A stretch of 64,000 nucleotides of DNA from Pseudomonas sp. MUP55 (lineage in GTDB: Bacteria; Pseudomonadota; Gammaproteobacteria; Pseudomonadales; Pseudomonadaceae), in contig NZ_CP138214.1 in assembly GCF_034043515.1 (NCBI RefSeq), forward strand, positions 248,001 to 312,000, given 5' to 3'. The notes under the pieces were generated by a model. It saw only the letters and a program-made list of their open reading frames with translations, ran no database searches and was not told the origin of the DNA. Numbering within the stretch: position 1 is the first letter of the stretch; every line of letters starts with the position of its first letter. Position numbers and translations under genes: made by a program. Positions 1 to 9,520 of the stretch are shown here, in pieces.

Positions 1-3000
1 GCCAGTACCGACCTCAACGTGAACGCGGGCAGCCTCAGCAACAACGCAGCCGGCGTGCTCAGCGCCGACACCGGCAAGCTGACCCTCACCGCCGCGCAAC
101 AGCTCAACAACGCCCAGGGCCGCCTGCAGGCCGGGCAGGGCGATATCGAACTGCACGCCGCCCAGCTGAATAACCAGGGCGGTGTGATCGTCGGCAAGCA
201 ATTGCTGCTCGACGTCACTGGTGGCGACATCGACAACCGCGCCGGGCGCGTGCTGGGCGACCAGCTCGACGTACGCGCATCAGGCCTCGACAACCGCAGC
301 GCCGGCCTGTTGGCCGGTGGCGCCCAGGGCGTGAGCCTGCTGCTCAAAGGCCCGGGCCAGTTGCTCAACGCCCAAGGCCGTATCCAGAGCGAAGGCCTGC
401 TGCAACTGCAGGGCGAGCGTTTCGACAACAGCGCCGGCATCCTGCTGGGCCAGACCGTCGACGTGACCGCGCAGACCTTCAACAACAGCAACAAAGGTGC
501 GCTGGTCAGCGATGGCGGCGACGTGGTGCTCAAGGTCAGCGACCTGCTCACCAACGTCGGCGGCCAGATCGACGCGGGTGAGCGCAGCGTGCTGGTCAAG
601 CAACTCACCACCCTCAACAACGACGGCGGCACCCTGCGCGGCAAGCGCGTGGACATTGCCGCGCAGCACCTGAACAACGACAACGGCCAACTGCTGGCTG
701 GCGCCGAAGGCGTGAGCTACAGCGGCCAGGACCTGAGCAACCGCAAGGGCCTGATCCTCAGCGGTGGCGCGCCCACCGTACTGACCACCGGCAGCCTGCA
801 AAACCAGGACGGCACGGTGCAAGGCGACAGCCTGAACATCACCGCCGCCAGCGTCGACAACAGCAACGGCGGCCTGCTGGCGAGCCTGGTGGGTGACCTG
901 CAGCTGACCGTGCAAGCCCTGGCCAACCGTGGCGGCAAACTGTTCGGCAAAGAACAGCTGGCCCTCAGCGGCGCCACCCTCGACAACAGCGCGGGCGGCC
1001 AGATCAGCGGCAACCAGCTCACCCTCACCTCCCGCGACACCCTCACCAACCAGGGCGGCCTGATCGAAGCCAACCAGGGCCTGACCCTCACCGGCGGCAA
1101 CCTGGACAACAGCGCCAACGGCCAACTGCGCGCGCTGGGCGGTGCCAGCAGCAGCCTCAACCTCAGCGGCCAGGTGAACAACCAGAACGGCACTCTCGAA
1201 TTCGGCAGCCAGGCCTTCAGCCTTGACGCAGCCAGCCTCAACAACCAGAGCGGTATGCTGCAACACGCCGGCACCGGCCTGTTCCACCTCAACACCGCCG
1301 GCCTCTCTGGCAGCCAGGGCAATATCCAGGGCATGGGCAGCGCCGACTGGGCGTTCGGTAAAGTCGACGGCCTGGGCCGCGTGCAACTCAACGAAGTGCT
1401 CACCTACAAGAGCGACCAGGCCCTGGCCCTCAAGGCCGGCGACCGCATGGCCAGCGCCAAGGGCTTGATCCTCAATGTGGCCAGCCTGGACAACGGCGGC
1501 GAACTGCTCAGCGACGGTGACATCAGCATCACCACTGGCGATATCAACAACAGTGGCCGCGTCTCGGCCCTGCAAACCCTCACCGTCGCCGCGAACAACC
1601 TCAACCAGAACGGCGGCCGCCTGGCGGCAACCAATGCCCGCCTGTCCCTCAACGGCACCCTGGCCAACCTCGGTTTCCTCACCGCCCGCCAGCAACTGGA
1701 TATCGCCGCCGCGCAAATCGACAACCGCGGCACCCTCGGTGCCCAGGGCGCGGTGAACCTCACTGCGGTCAACGGCATCACCAATGCGGCCGATTCGCTG
1801 TTGTTCAGCGGCGGCGACATGACCTTGCGCAGCAATGGCTTCAGCAACAGCTATGGCGACGTCTACAGCAAAGGCGACTTGAGCTTCGCCGCACGGGATG
1901 GCGGGCGTGCCGTGCTGTTCAGCAACCGTTCCGGCACCGTGGAAAGCGAAGGTTCGATCGGCATCAATGCAGGCTTTATCGAAAACGCCAAGGACGAATT
2001 CGAACTCGGGCAGACGCTCACCACCGGTAGCTTGTATTGGGTTTGTTCGCAACACTGCGGCGAGAAAGACGACTGGGAACGTGGCGAGATCACCATCTAC
2101 GAAACGTACCTTGAGGCGGCGACCAAGGACTCAGTATCGGCGCGCCTGGTGGCTGGCAAAAACATGCTGCTGCAAGGCGACAATGTGCAGAACCGCTACA
2201 GCCTGATGGCCGCCAATGGCGACCTGAGCATCACCGCCGGTGACCTGCTCAATCAGGGCGCGGCCACGCGCACGGGGCAGCGCAAGATTGTCGTCAACAC
2301 GCCGGGGCACGTTCCCGACGATTTGTTTGAGCGCATGCGCTATGTCGACGTTCCCGCGTTCAATGCGGCCACGGCGGCGGGCAATTTCGATAAGGCGCGC
2401 TTCGAAGAACTGAAAAACCGTTCGCCCAATAGCTGGCCTTTCGTCCACTCAAGCGACGTCACCACCTGGACCGACAACGGCGGCCCTGGCTACGACGCCA
2501 CCCTGCAAGCCGGCGGCACGGTCAACCTCAACGTCGCCCGCACCCTGCAAAACGGCACGCTGCACAACAACACCCTGGCCCAGTTGACCGGCACCCTCGG
2601 CGACGACCAGACCGGCATCCCCGTCGGCGGCATCAACATCAACCTGAGCAAACACGCCAACGACCCGAGCGCCCAGGCGCCCGGCAGCGTGTTGCCTGTA
2701 GTGGGCGTGGCCCCCGGCGGTGGCTTCGTGCCCGTGGACTACACCGGCACCGCCTTCGCCCCGGTCGACCCCACCACCTCGCCCACCTTCCAACTGCCCA
2801 AGGGCGAGTACGGCCTGTTCGTCAAGAACGCCGACCCCACCAGCCACTACCTGATCGAGACCAACCCCGAGTTCACCTCGGTGTCGGGTTTCTTCAGCTC
2901 CGACTACATGCTCGGCAAACTCGGCTTCAACTCCGATAACGCCTGGCGCCGCCTCGGTGACGGCCAGTACGAAACCCGCCTGATCCGCGACGCCGTGCTC

Positions 3001-6000
3001 GCGCAAACCGGCCAACGCTTCCTCGCCGGCGGCCTGTACAGCGACGCCGACCAGTTCCGTTACCTGATGGACAACGCACTGGCCAGCAAAGACGCCCTGC
3101 GCCTGAGCCTCGGCGTGTCCCTCACCGGCCAGCAGGTCGGCGCCCTGACCCACGACATCGTGTGGATGGAAAACCGCGTCATCGACGGCCAGACCGTGCT
3201 CGTCCCGGTGCTCTACCTGGCCCAGGCCGACTCGCGCAACGTGCGCGGCAACAGCCTGATCCAGGGCCGCGACCTCAACCTGGTCACCGGCGGCGACCTG
3301 ATCAACGTCGGCACCCTGCGCGCCAGCAACAACCTGTCCGCCGTCAGCAGGGGCAGTATCTACACCGGCGGCCTGGTCGAAGCCGGCAACAACCTGAACC
3401 TGCTGGCCCAGGACAGTATCCGCAACGCCATGGCCGGTGAAATCCGCGGCAAGCAAGTCAGCCTCACCGCACTCAAAGGCGATGTCATCAACGACAACAC
3501 CGCCATCCAGGTACGTGACGGCGCCGGCATGCGCACCCTCACCGACAACAGCGCCGGCACCATCGTCGCCCGCGAAAACCTCGCCATCGACGCCGGCCGC
3601 GACCTCACCAACCGCGGTGCCCTCACCGCTGGCAACGACGCTAACTTAACCGCCGGCCGCGACCTCAACCTCATCGCCGCCAGCGACACCAGCGTCAAGC
3701 ACGAGACCCGCGAAGGCGGCGAAAAATCCAGCATCACCACCGACGTCAAAAACCTCGCCGCCAGCGTCACGGCGGGCGGCAGCATCAACATGCAAGCCGG
3801 GCAAGACGTCAACATCATCGGCAGCAACGCCACCGCCGGCAAAGACCTCACCATTGCCGCCGGCCGCGACCTTAACGTTGCCTCGGTCAGCGACATGCAC
3901 AACGTCGAAGGCAAGGAAAAGCACGGCAAAAAACGCATCAAGACCTCAGACGACCAGACCACCCAAGTGGCCAGCGTACTGACGGCGGGCGGGGACTTTG
4001 TCAGCCAGGCTGGGCGTGATACCACGATCGTGGCGAGCAGGATCAGTGCGGGGAATGAGGCTTATCTGTATAGCGGGGATAAGTTGAGTTTGTTGGCGGC
4101 GCAAAACAGCACCTACAGCCTTTATGACATGAAGGAGAAGGGTGGCTGGGGCGCGAAGAAGACCAAGCGAGATGAAGTGACCCACGTCACGAATGTGGGG
4201 ACTGAGATCAAGACTGGTGGTGATCTGTCTCTGGTCAGTGGCGGTGATCAGTTGTATCAGCGGGCCAAGCTTGAGAGTGGGAAGGACCTGGCGATCACCA
4301 GTGGCGGTGCGGTGACGTTTGAGGCGGTCAAGGACCTGCACCAAGAGAGCCACGAGAAGAGCAAGGGTGACCTGGCGTGGACCAGCGCCAAGGGCAAGGG
4401 GAATACCGACGAGACGCTGCGTCAGAGTGAGTTGGTGGCGCAGGGCGAGCTGGCAATCAAGGCCGTGGACGGTTTGAAGATTGATGTAAGGCAGGTTAAC
4501 CAGAACACGGTAAGCCAGACCATTGATGCGATGGTCCAGGCGGACCCAAGTCTCGCCTGGATCAAGCAAATGGAGCAGCGCGGCGATGTTGACTGGCGCG
4601 AGGTCAAAGAGCTGCACGACAGCTTCAAATACAGCAATTCTGGCCTGGGCGCCGGCGCGCAAATTGTCATAGCGATCATTGTTACCTACTTCACGATGGG
4701 GGCTGCCAGCGGTGCAATCGCCGCTGCCGGGACGGGCACCTCAATGGCCGGGGCCACGGCTGCTGCCACTGCCGGGTCTGCCGCAGGCTGGGCCAATGCT
4801 GCGGGCAGCGTTGTGCTTGCCGGGATGGCCAGTAATGGTGCGATCAGCACGATCAACAATCGTGGCAATTTAGGCGCAGTGTTCAAGGACGTTACCTCCA
4901 GCGATGCGATGCGGGGCTATGTTGTATCGGGTATTACTGCGGGACTAACCGCAGGGTTCTATGACGATTGGACCAGTACGCAGACAGGCACTACTACCGC
5001 GCTGCCTAACTCAGGCGCAGTGACGTCTGCTAGCCCATTGAGTACCTGGCAAGGCGTTGGTCAATTTACTGCGAATCAGGTTCTGCAAAACGGCACGTCG
5101 GCCATCCTGACTAAAGCGCTGGGAGGAGAGGCCAGCCTCGGGGATGCATTGCAAAGCAGCCTTGCCAATGCATTTGCTGCTTATGGCTTCAACATGATTG
5201 GTGATGTCTCCAAGAATCGGTTCGCCGACGGCGGTATCACCAAGATTGGGCTGCATGCATTGATGGGCGGGCTGGCAGCTGAAGCCGCTGGCGGCGATTT
5301 CCGTACTGGTGCGTTGGCAGCAGGTGTGAACGAAGCCCTGGTAGACAGCCTCGCTAAACAGTACGCCAGCATGCCGGAGGATAAGAGAAAGAGCTTGCTT
5401 GTGATGAGCTCGCAGTTGATTGGTGTGCTTGCGGCGTCGGTGGACAGTGATGCTGACGGTGAGAGTTTGCAAACCGGAGCATGGGTCGCGGGGAGTTCGA
5501 CACAGTACAACTACCTAAATCATGAAGAAAACCAAGAGCGCTGGGCTGCTAAGAAAAAATGCCAGGGAGGAGATAGTGCTGCGTGTGGGCGTGCTGATGC
5601 TCTGGATGCTCTAGATAAAAATCGAGATTTGGCGCTAACCACGGCCTGCGGTGCGAATGGTGCCGGTGCTACCTGTCGTTCGTTACGGCGAGAAGCATCG
5701 GAGGCTGCTCGAAGCCTTGTGGTTGCGAGATTTGGACCTGAGGCCAAAGAGCAGGCTAAGCAAATTGAGCAGAATAAAGAGCTTGCGGCGTACTCCATAG
5801 AAGCGGAGCTTCGAAGCATTAAGCAAGTAGACAGCCCGATCGCGCTTGCTCAGACAGAACGCCTGGCTAAGCAGCTCGCAGAGTTTGGTTCAGACTTCAT
5901 TCCGGTTTATGGCGATGCAAAGGGCTTTTATGAGGCTGAGGATCCTTTTGACTATGCAATGGCGAGTATTGGACTCATCCCGGGCGCTGGGGATGCGGCA

Positions 6001-6588
6001 CAAAAAGTTTTAGGTAAGGCTAAAAAGCTGTATTTGGAAGGAAAGGTTGCTGAGTCTGCGGACTTGGTAGAAGAACTAGCAAAGAGCTTACCTTCAGGAG
6101 CAGGTCCTAAAAATCCACTTCTTGATGATTCGCTACCCCGAAGCGGTGATCGTTTAGTTGTAAATCAAGGGCCCGTGCCTACATGTGGTCACAACTCATG
6201 TGGCATGGTTTTGGATACCATGGGACATAAAGTAGACATAGGAAATCTGATTGAAAAACTTCCACCCGGAAAAGATGGGATTTTCCCTCAGGACGTTGCA
6301 AATTTGATGAAGTCGGAGGGTGTCAATACGGCAGTTTATGCAAGCCGTAACGTTGCTGATTTGGCAAGATACACAGCAAACGGAACGCCTGTTATTGTCC
6401 AAGTGGTGGATAAAGCAGCGGGTACCGGATTTTCCCATTTTGTTGTGGTCGACGGCATTACGACCAGAAATGGCGTTTCTGTCGTAGCAGTTCGTGATCC
6501 CCATGGTAAGCAGTATTTTAGCCCTGCGACTACTTTTGAGAAGAATTTTTCAGGTTATGTTGTTGTTCCAAAGGATGCTCTTAAATGA
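1..6588 (+). CDS. cdiA: CdiA-like contact-dependent inhibition exoprotein (5' end outside window), papain/C39-like toxin tip
   Basis: The frame is open from base 1, so the gene starts upstream; about 2,195 residues are visible. The first ~1,480 are degenerate filamentous-haemagglutinin repeats rich in LDNSAGG and AGRDL units, which form a beta-helical stalk exported by two-partner secretion. A Gly/Ala-rich hydrophobic DUF637-type segment lies at about nt 4490-5370, followed by the pre-toxin border around YNYLNHEEN (nt ~5509). The last ~140 residues carry TCGHNSCGM, GFSHFVVVDG and VRDPHGK, the Cys, His and Asp order of C39/papain-like folds with an upstream Gln (VNQGPVPTC). I infer a cysteine-protease-fold toxin. 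Base composition turns AT-richer from ~5500, as expected for an exchangeable tip. It overlaps the next gene by 4 bases (ATGA). Confidence 0.9.
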   Translation, partial: ASTDLNVNAGSLSNNAAGVLSADTGKLTLTAAQQLNNAQGRLQAGQGDIELHAAQLNNQGGVIVGKQLLLDVTGGDIDNRAGRVLGDQLDVRASGLDNRSAGLLAGGAQGVSLLLKGPGQLLNAQGRIQSEGLLQLQGERFDNSAGILLGQTVDVTAQTFNNSNKGALVSDGGDVVLKVSDLLTNVGGQIDAGERSVLVKQLTTLNNDGGTLRGKRVDIAAQHLNNDNGQLLAGAEGVSYSGQDLSNRKGLILSGGAPTVLTTGSLQNQDGTVQGDSLNITAASVDNSNGGLLASLVGDLQLTVQALANRGGKLFGKEQLALSGATLDNSAGGQISGNQLTLTSRDTLTNQGGLIEANQGLTLTGGNLDNSANGQLRALGGASSSLNLSGQVNNQNGTLEFGSQAFSLDAASLNNQSGMLQHAGTGLFHLNTAGLSGSQGNIQGMGSADWAFGKVDGLGRVQLNEVLTYKSDQALALKAGDRMASAKGLILNVASLDNGGELLSDGDISITTGDINNSGRVSALQTLTVAANNLNQNGGRLAATNARLSLNGTLANLGFLTARQQLDIAAAQIDNRGTLGAQGAVNLTAVNGITNAADSLLFSGGDMTLRSNGFSNSYGDVYSKGDLSFAARDGGRAVLFSNRSGTVESEGSIGINAGFIENAKDEFELGQTLTTGSLYWVCSQHCGEKDDWERGEITIYETYLEAATKDSVSARLVAGKNMLLQGDNVQNRYSLMAANGDLSITAGDLLNQGAATRTGQRKIVVNTPGHVPDDLFERMRYVDVPAFNAATAAGNFDKARFEELKNRSPNSWPFVHSSDVTTWTDNGGPGYDATLQAGGTVNLNVARTLQNGTLHNNTLAQLTGTLGDDQTGIPVGGININLSKHANDPSAQAPGSVLPVVGVAPGGGFVPVDYTGTAFAPVDPTTSPTFQLPKGEYGLFVKNADPTSHYLIETNPEFTSVSGFFSSDYMLGKLGFNSDNAWRRLGDGQYETRLIRDAVLAQTGQRFLAGGLYSDADQFRYLMDNALASKDALRLSLGVSLTGQQVGALTHDIVWMENRVIDGQTVLVPVLYLAQADSRNVRGNSLIQGRDLNLVTGGDLINVGTLRASNNLSAVSRGSIYTGGLVEAGNNLNLLAQDSIRNAMAGEIRGKQVSLTALKGDVINDNTAIQVRDGAGMRTLTDNSAGTIVARENLAIDAGRDLTNRGALTAGNDANLTAGRDLNLIAASDTSVKHETREGGEKSSITTDVKNLAASVTAGGSINMQAGQDVNIIGSNATAGKDLTIAAGRDLNVASVSDMHNVEGKEKHGKKRIKTSDDQTTQVASVLTAGGDFVSQAGRDTTIVASRISAGNEAYLYSGDKLSLLAAQNSTYSLYDMKEKGGWGAKKTKRDEVTHVTNVGTEIKTGGDLSLVSGGDQLYQRAKLESGKDLAITSGGAVTFEAVKDLHQESHEKSKGDLAWTSAKGKGNTDETLRQSELVAQGELAIKAVDGLKIDVRQVNQNTVSQTIDAMVQADPSLAWIKQMEQRGDVDWREVKELHDSFKYSNSGLGAGAQIVIAIIVTYFTMGAASGAIAAAGTGTSMAGATAAATAGSAAGWANAAGSVVLAGMASNGAISTINNRGNLGAVFKDVTSSDAMRGYVVSGITAGLTAGFYDDWTSTQTGTTTALPNSGAVTSASPLSTWQGVGQFTANQVLQNGTSAILTKALGGEASLGDALQSSLANAFAAYGFNMIGDVSKNRFADGGITKIGLHALMGGLAAEAAGGDFRTGALAAGVNEALVDSLAKQYASMPEDKRKSLLVMSSQLIGVLAASVDSDADGESLQTGAWVAGSSTQYNYLNHEENQERWAAKKKCQGGDSAACGRADALDALDKNRDLALTTACGANGAGATCRSLRREASEAARSLVVARFGPEAKEQAKQIEQNKELAAYSIEAELRSIKQVDSPIALAQTERLAKQLAEFGSDFIPVYGDAKGFYEAEDPFDYAMASIGLIPGAGDAAQKVLGKAKKLYLEGKVAESADLVEELAKSLPSGAGPKNPLLDDSLPRSGDRLVVNQGPVPTCGHNSCGMVLDTMGHKVDIGNLIEKLPPGKDGIFPQDVANLMKSEGVNTAVYASRNVADLARYTANGTPVIVQVVDKAAGTGFSHFVVVDGITTRNGVSVVAVRDPHGKQYFSPATTFEKNFSGYVVVPKDALK

Positions 6589-6941
6589 AATTAAGCATTA
6601 AGTTTCCCGAAAACTTGTTAACCCAAAGCCTGCTCAAGCAAAGACTGATTCCTTGCATTTGCAAAATTGCAACGGAATTTGAAATTGAATTTTCGGACCC
6701 TTTGCCAGAAGCTGCAGGAACCGTTCTGGAGTGGGATCGTGCAGAACTTGAAAAAAGAGCGATAGGTGGGGTAGGTGGCCAATACTCTCACTATGCACAC
6801 GGTCGGGTGTCGTTAAAAAAAGTTGATGCTGATACCTACCAGATATTGGATCTTGAAATGTTTTATAGGCTTTTTGGATGGTGCAGCATCTTGGAACATG
6901 GCAATTATGCGCCGCCGCGACAGTTTGGGGATGATGAATAA
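6585..6941 (+). CDS. cdiI: Putative immunity protein to the CdiA tip
   Basis: A 118-residue acidic cytosolic protein with no signal peptide or membrane segment. I do not recognise its family. It starts with an ATG overlapping the toxin stop codon (ATGA), the standard arrangement for translational coupling of a CDI toxin with its immunity protein. Position, size and AT-rich composition are what support the call; the role is inferred by context. It would bind and block the C39-like toxin delivered by sister cells. Confidence 0.7.
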   Translation: MKLSIKFPENLLTQSLLKQRLIPCICKIATEFEIEFSDPLPEAAGTVLEWDRAELEKRAIGGVGGQYSHYAHGRVSLKKVDADTYQILDLEMFYRLFGWCSILEHGNYAPPRQFGDDE

Positions 6942-6984
6942 ATTGAGAAAAGTAAAAAAGGGGACAGATCTATTTAAATTAGAA

Positions 6985-7009
6985 GAATAGTGGTCTGACC
7001 CCTATTTTC
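6985..7009 (+). repeat. REP copy 1 of the RayT-linked family
   Basis: Contains GTGGTCTGACCCCTATTTTC preceded by GAATA. The same core occurs at 7921-7945, 8417-8441 and 9521-9545, and inverted at 7079-7099, with a degenerate inverted copy at 8983-9002. It flanks rayT, so it is the likely cognate substrate. Confidence 0.85.
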
Positions 7010-7078
7010 GGACATTGGCAGCAGGTGCGAGTGAGGCTTTAGTCACTCATCTGGATTCCTTGGTCAAAGGCGACGATA

Positions 7079-7099
7079 GGGGAATAGGGGTCAGACCAC
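7079..7099 (-). repeat. REP copy 2 (inverted) of the RayT-linked family
   Basis: Reads GGGGAATAGGGGTCAGACCA plus C, the reverse complement of the copy at 6985-7009. Together they make a head-to-head pair about 70 bases apart upstream of rayT, a REPIN-like arrangement. Confidence 0.8.
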
Positions 7100-7229
7100 G
7101 GATTTGCATTTTTTAGAGTTTGGCGGAGTTGCTCTTTAAAAATATGACTTATTTTTTGTAATTATTCTATTTCGTTGGCCTGTTGATGGGCGGCTAAGCT
7201 GTAAACTCTTATCCAGTTAGGGGTTTTAT

Positions 7230-7919
7230 ATGGCTCGCCGTCCTAGGGTTTTACTGCCGGGTATCCCGTTGCATATTATACAGCGGGGAAATAATCGGTC
7301 TGCGTGTTTTTATTCAGGTGAAGACTACATTTTTTACATTGATACATTAGCCGTGCTTGCTCAACTGTATGGCTGTAAAGTTCACGCATTTTGCTTGATG
7401 ACAAATCACGTTCATCTGTTGTTGACTCCCACCTGCTGCGTAGGGGCTGGCCTACTTATGAAGGGGGTGGGGCAGCGATATGTCCAATATATCAATCGAA
7501 CATATCAACGAACGGGTACATTGTGGGAAGGCCGTTTCCGCTCCTGTTTGGTTCAACAAGACAACTATGTTTTAGCTTGCTATCGATATATCGAAATGAA
7601 CCCGGTCAGAGCGGGTATGGTTGCCCATCCGGGCGATTATCGCTGGAACAGCTATAGGGCAAACGCACAAGGCGAGCTATCAGGCTTCATAAGCCCGCAT
7701 GTGGTTTATAGCGAGTTAGGTAGCGGCACCGCGCAACGAGCCGAAGCTTACCGGTCTATATTCAAGGATCTGCTTTCACCTGTATTGATAGAAAAAATCC
7801 GATCTTCTACTAACGGTAATTACGTTTTAGGCGATCAGAAGTTTGCGTCCGAGATCGCGAATGTTTTAGGTAGGAGAGTTTCACCGGGTATGTCAGGACG
7901 CCCGAAATGTGTGAGGTAA
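7230..7919 (+). CDS. rayT: RayT, REP-associated tyrosine transposase
   Basis: A 229-residue Y1/HUH transposase of the IS200-like REP-associated class. The metal-binding HUH motif is TNHVHLLLTP (His60, His62), and the catalytic tyrosine lies in the NYVLACYRYIEMNPVRA stretch (residues ~112-128). LWEGRFRS, typical of the family, is also present. Such proteins nick and join single-stranded REP DNA. The gene is bracketed by REP copies at 6985-7099 and 7921-7945, the last starting immediately after the stop codon. It sits inside the CDI immunity array and has no flanking terminal repeats of a classical insertion sequence. Confidence 0.93.
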   Translation: MARRPRVLLPGIPLHIIQRGNNRSACFYSGEDYIFYIDTLAVLAQLYGCKVHAFCLMTNHVHLLLTPTCCVGAGLLMKGVGQRYVQYINRTYQRTGTLWEGRFRSCLVQQDNYVLACYRYIEMNPVRAGMVAHPGDYRWNSYRANAQGELSGFISPHVVYSELGSGTAQRAEAYRSIFKDLLSPVLIEKIRSSTNGNYVLGDQKFASEIANVLGRRVSPGMSGRPKCVR

Positions 7920-7920
7920 A

Positions 7921-7945
7921 GAATAGTGGTCTGACCCCTATTTTC
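7921..7945 (+). repeat. REP copy 3 of the RayT-linked family
   Basis: GAATAGTGGTCTGACCCCTA followed by TTTTC begins 1 base after the rayT stop codon. The identical junction (GTGAGGTAAAGAATAGTGG) is repeated at the end of the truncated rayT copy at 9519. Confidence 0.9.
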
Positions 7946-7967
7946 CTATTTTCCCGGCGCATAAAGA

Positions 7968-8273
7968 ATGATTACCAAAGATGTAGAGATTGTTAAAAGT
8001 ATTTTTGAATTACTTCAGTCAGGAATTGTGGAAGATTATGATGCATTCAGGTATGAGGCTGAGGTGTGCGATGGATACATGGTTGAAGAAATCACCATTG
8101 AGAAAAATGGGGTGGTAAATGAACAGCCGCAAACTGATTTCAATGGTGCTGTTTTGTATCGATTAATTAAGGAGTTGAAGGCTTGCGCAGCATTGCGGGG
8201 TGAGAACTGGAGTTCTTTTGTGATGAGTTACGATGTTGGTGGACAAGTGAAGACGAATTTCGTTTATCCGTGA
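7968..8273 (+). CDS. Small immunity-type protein, YezG/DUF600-like
   Basis: A 101-residue soluble protein. The C-terminal half (FNGAVLYRLIKELKA, then ENWSSFVMSYDVGGQVKTNF) resembles YezG/DUF600 antitoxins, in which a helix is followed by a W-S-x-F-x-x-x-y strand and a terminal F-x-Y. No toxin gene precedes it; it lies between REP copies at 7921 and 8417, so it looks like an orphan immunity gene kept in the CDI tail. The family call is from pattern memory and is moderate. Confidence 0.6.
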   Translation: MITKDVEIVKSIFELLQSGIVEDYDAFRYEAEVCDGYMVEEITIEKNGVVNEQPQTDFNGAVLYRLIKELKACAALRGENWSSFVMSYDVGGQVKTNFVYP

Positions 8274-8355
8274 GTAAAAAGTGTGAAAGTAATTTTTTAG
8301 TGGGTTGATTGTTCATTTGGTTTGCGTGAAGGGGGGCGGGTTTATTAGTGGTTTA

Positions 8356-8405
8356 CTCACGCACAAAGCGGGCTACACAAAGGCCGCCCGATTTTCACTC
8401 AGGAC
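8356..8405 (+). terminator. Terminator-like hairpin, copy 1 of a duplicated 50-bp segment
   Basis: CGGGC and GCCCG arms followed by ATTTT lie inside a 50-base segment nearly identical to 10992-11042. It would end transcription of the immunity gene 7968-8273. Confidence 0.6.
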
Positions 8406-8416
8406 GGATCGGTAAA

Positions 8417-8441
8417 GAATAGTGGTCTGACCCCTATTTTC
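8417..8441 (+). repeat. REP copy 4 of the RayT-linked family
   Basis: GAATAGTGGTCTGACCCCTA plus TTTTC, preceded by GGTAAA as at the other rayT junctions. It is a solo copy between two orphan immunity genes. Confidence 0.85.
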
Positions 8442-8493
8442 ACATCGTGCTGGAGGGGTGGCCAGAGAGATTTTTTCCGATAAAAAGTAGGGG

Positions 8494-8892
8494 GTGAAGG
8501 TGGACATTAAAACTTTTTTGAAGAGTAAGAAAGAAGAGCATTTGCTTGATGGTTTGGCTGCTGTAGATGATGTAAGCCTTAATGCCATAAGGGTAGGGCA
8601 TAAAAATGCTCCTGATGATTACTTAGAGTTTTTGCAGGAGTTCGGAAGTGGGGAAATTGAAACAGCCGGATTTATGCTTTATAACGGCCTCCTAGAAGCA
8701 AGTGACATTTTTGATGATGAGACTGCGGCGCAATTCGAAAGTGTTATGATTTTTGGCGATGATATGCAGGGCCGATGCGTCGGTTTTGATAAAAATGATA
8801 AATGGGCTGTAGTGGAAATAGACTCTGCAGGTATGAGTGTTAAAAAGTTATGTGAAACATTTTCTTTGTTCGTTTATAGTTTGCTGGGGTGA
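8494..8892 (+). CDS. SMI1/KNR4 (SUKH)-family immunity-type protein
   Basis: A 132-residue protein matching the SUKH fold: APDDYLEFLQEFGSGEIE (residues ~39-56) is the characteristic P-x-x-Y-x-x-F-L-x-x-x-G-x-G motif, followed by IFGDDMQGRCVGFD and a helical C-terminus. SUKH proteins are common immunity partners of polymorphic toxins. The start is uncertain: GTG at 8494 or GTG at 8500, the latter placing AGGGGG at better spacing. No cognate toxin is adjacent, so it is probably an orphan immunity gene. Confidence 0.82.
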   Translation: MKVDIKTFLKSKKEEHLLDGLAAVDDVSLNAIRVGHKNAPDDYLEFLQEFGSGEIETAGFMLYNGLLEASDIFDDETAAQFESVMIFGDDMQGRCVGFDKNDKWAVVEIDSAGMSVKKLCETFSLFVYSLLG

Positions 8893-9114
8893 CTCTGGGA
8901 GAAAAGGGAACAGATTTATTTAAATTAGAGCTTAAAGGCATATTGAATAAATCTTTCTTCTTTATTCTCACTTTATTCAATGGGGAATAGGGGGTAGACC
9001 ACGGATTTGTATTTTTTAGAGTTTGGCGGTGTTGCTCTTTAAGAATATGATTTATTTTCGTAATTATTCTATTTCGTTAGCCTGTTGATGGGCGGCTAAG
9101 CTGTAAGCTTTTAT
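8893..9114. other. Copy of the rayT upstream region
   Basis: Contains a GGGAACAGATTTATTTAAAT element (~8903), its inverted partner (~8945-8970), a degenerate inverted REP (8983-9002) and a segment ~9001-9115 closely matching 7098-7212 upstream of the intact rayT. It is the 5' flank of the second, decayed RayT unit. Confidence 0.75.
8983..9002 (-). repeat. Degenerate inverted REP of the RayT-linked family
   Basis: GGGAATAGGGGGTAGACCAC differs from the inverted copy at 7080-7099 by a few changes in the core. It occupies the same position relative to the downstream rayT fragment. Confidence 0.65.
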
Positions 9115-9519
9115 TCACGAACGGGAACATTGTGGGAAGGCCGTTTCCGCTCTTGTTTGGTTCAACAAGACACTATGTTTTAGCTTGCTATCGAAATGAA
9201 CGCGGTCAGAGCGGGTATGGTTGCCCATCCGGGCGATTATCGCTGGAACAGCTATAGGGCAAACGCACAAGGCGAGCTATCAGGCTTCATAAGACCGCAT
9301 GTAGTTTATAGCGAGTTAGGTAGCGGCACCGCGCAACGAGCCTAAGCTTACCAGTCTATATTCAAGGATCTGCTTTCACCTGTATTGATAGAACAAATTC
9401 GATCTTCTACTAACGGTAATTACGTTTTAGGCGATCAGAAGTTTGCGTCCGAGATCGCGAATGTTTTAGGTAGGAGAGTTTCACCGAGAATGTCAGGACG
9501 CCCGAAATGTGTGAGGTAA
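9115..9519 (+). pseudogene. Truncated and broken second copy of rayT
   Basis: From CGAACGGGAACATTGTGGGA on, the DNA matches the intact rayT from about 7509 to its stop at 7919, but the first ~280 bases of coding sequence are missing. It also has a small deletion near 9171 (GACACTATG against GACAACTATG), loss of the repeated TATCGATATATCG section, and a TAA replacing the GAA codon near 9342. The HUH motif is absent, so it cannot be active. It ends in the same stop codon and REP junction as the intact gene. Confidence 0.9.
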
Positions 9520-9520
9520 A

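Larger units (their letters stand above)
6942..7229. other. Intergenic REP-bearing stretch before rayT
   Basis: This 288-base gap has no plausible gene. It holds an element beginning GGGGACAGATCTATTTAAAT (about 6960), a REP copy at 6985-7009 and an inverted copy at 7079-7099, then the AT-rich leader of rayT. A close copy of the 7079-7210 part recurs at 8983-9115, so it belongs to a mobile unit. Confidence 0.7.

Noticed and set aside
280..2055. Long minus-strand open frame (591 codons) opposite cdiA
   Set aside because: Arises from the GC-rich repetitive haemagglutinin sequence on the other strand; low-complexity Ala/Val/Gln composition, no start context, and the plus frame is clearly the gene.
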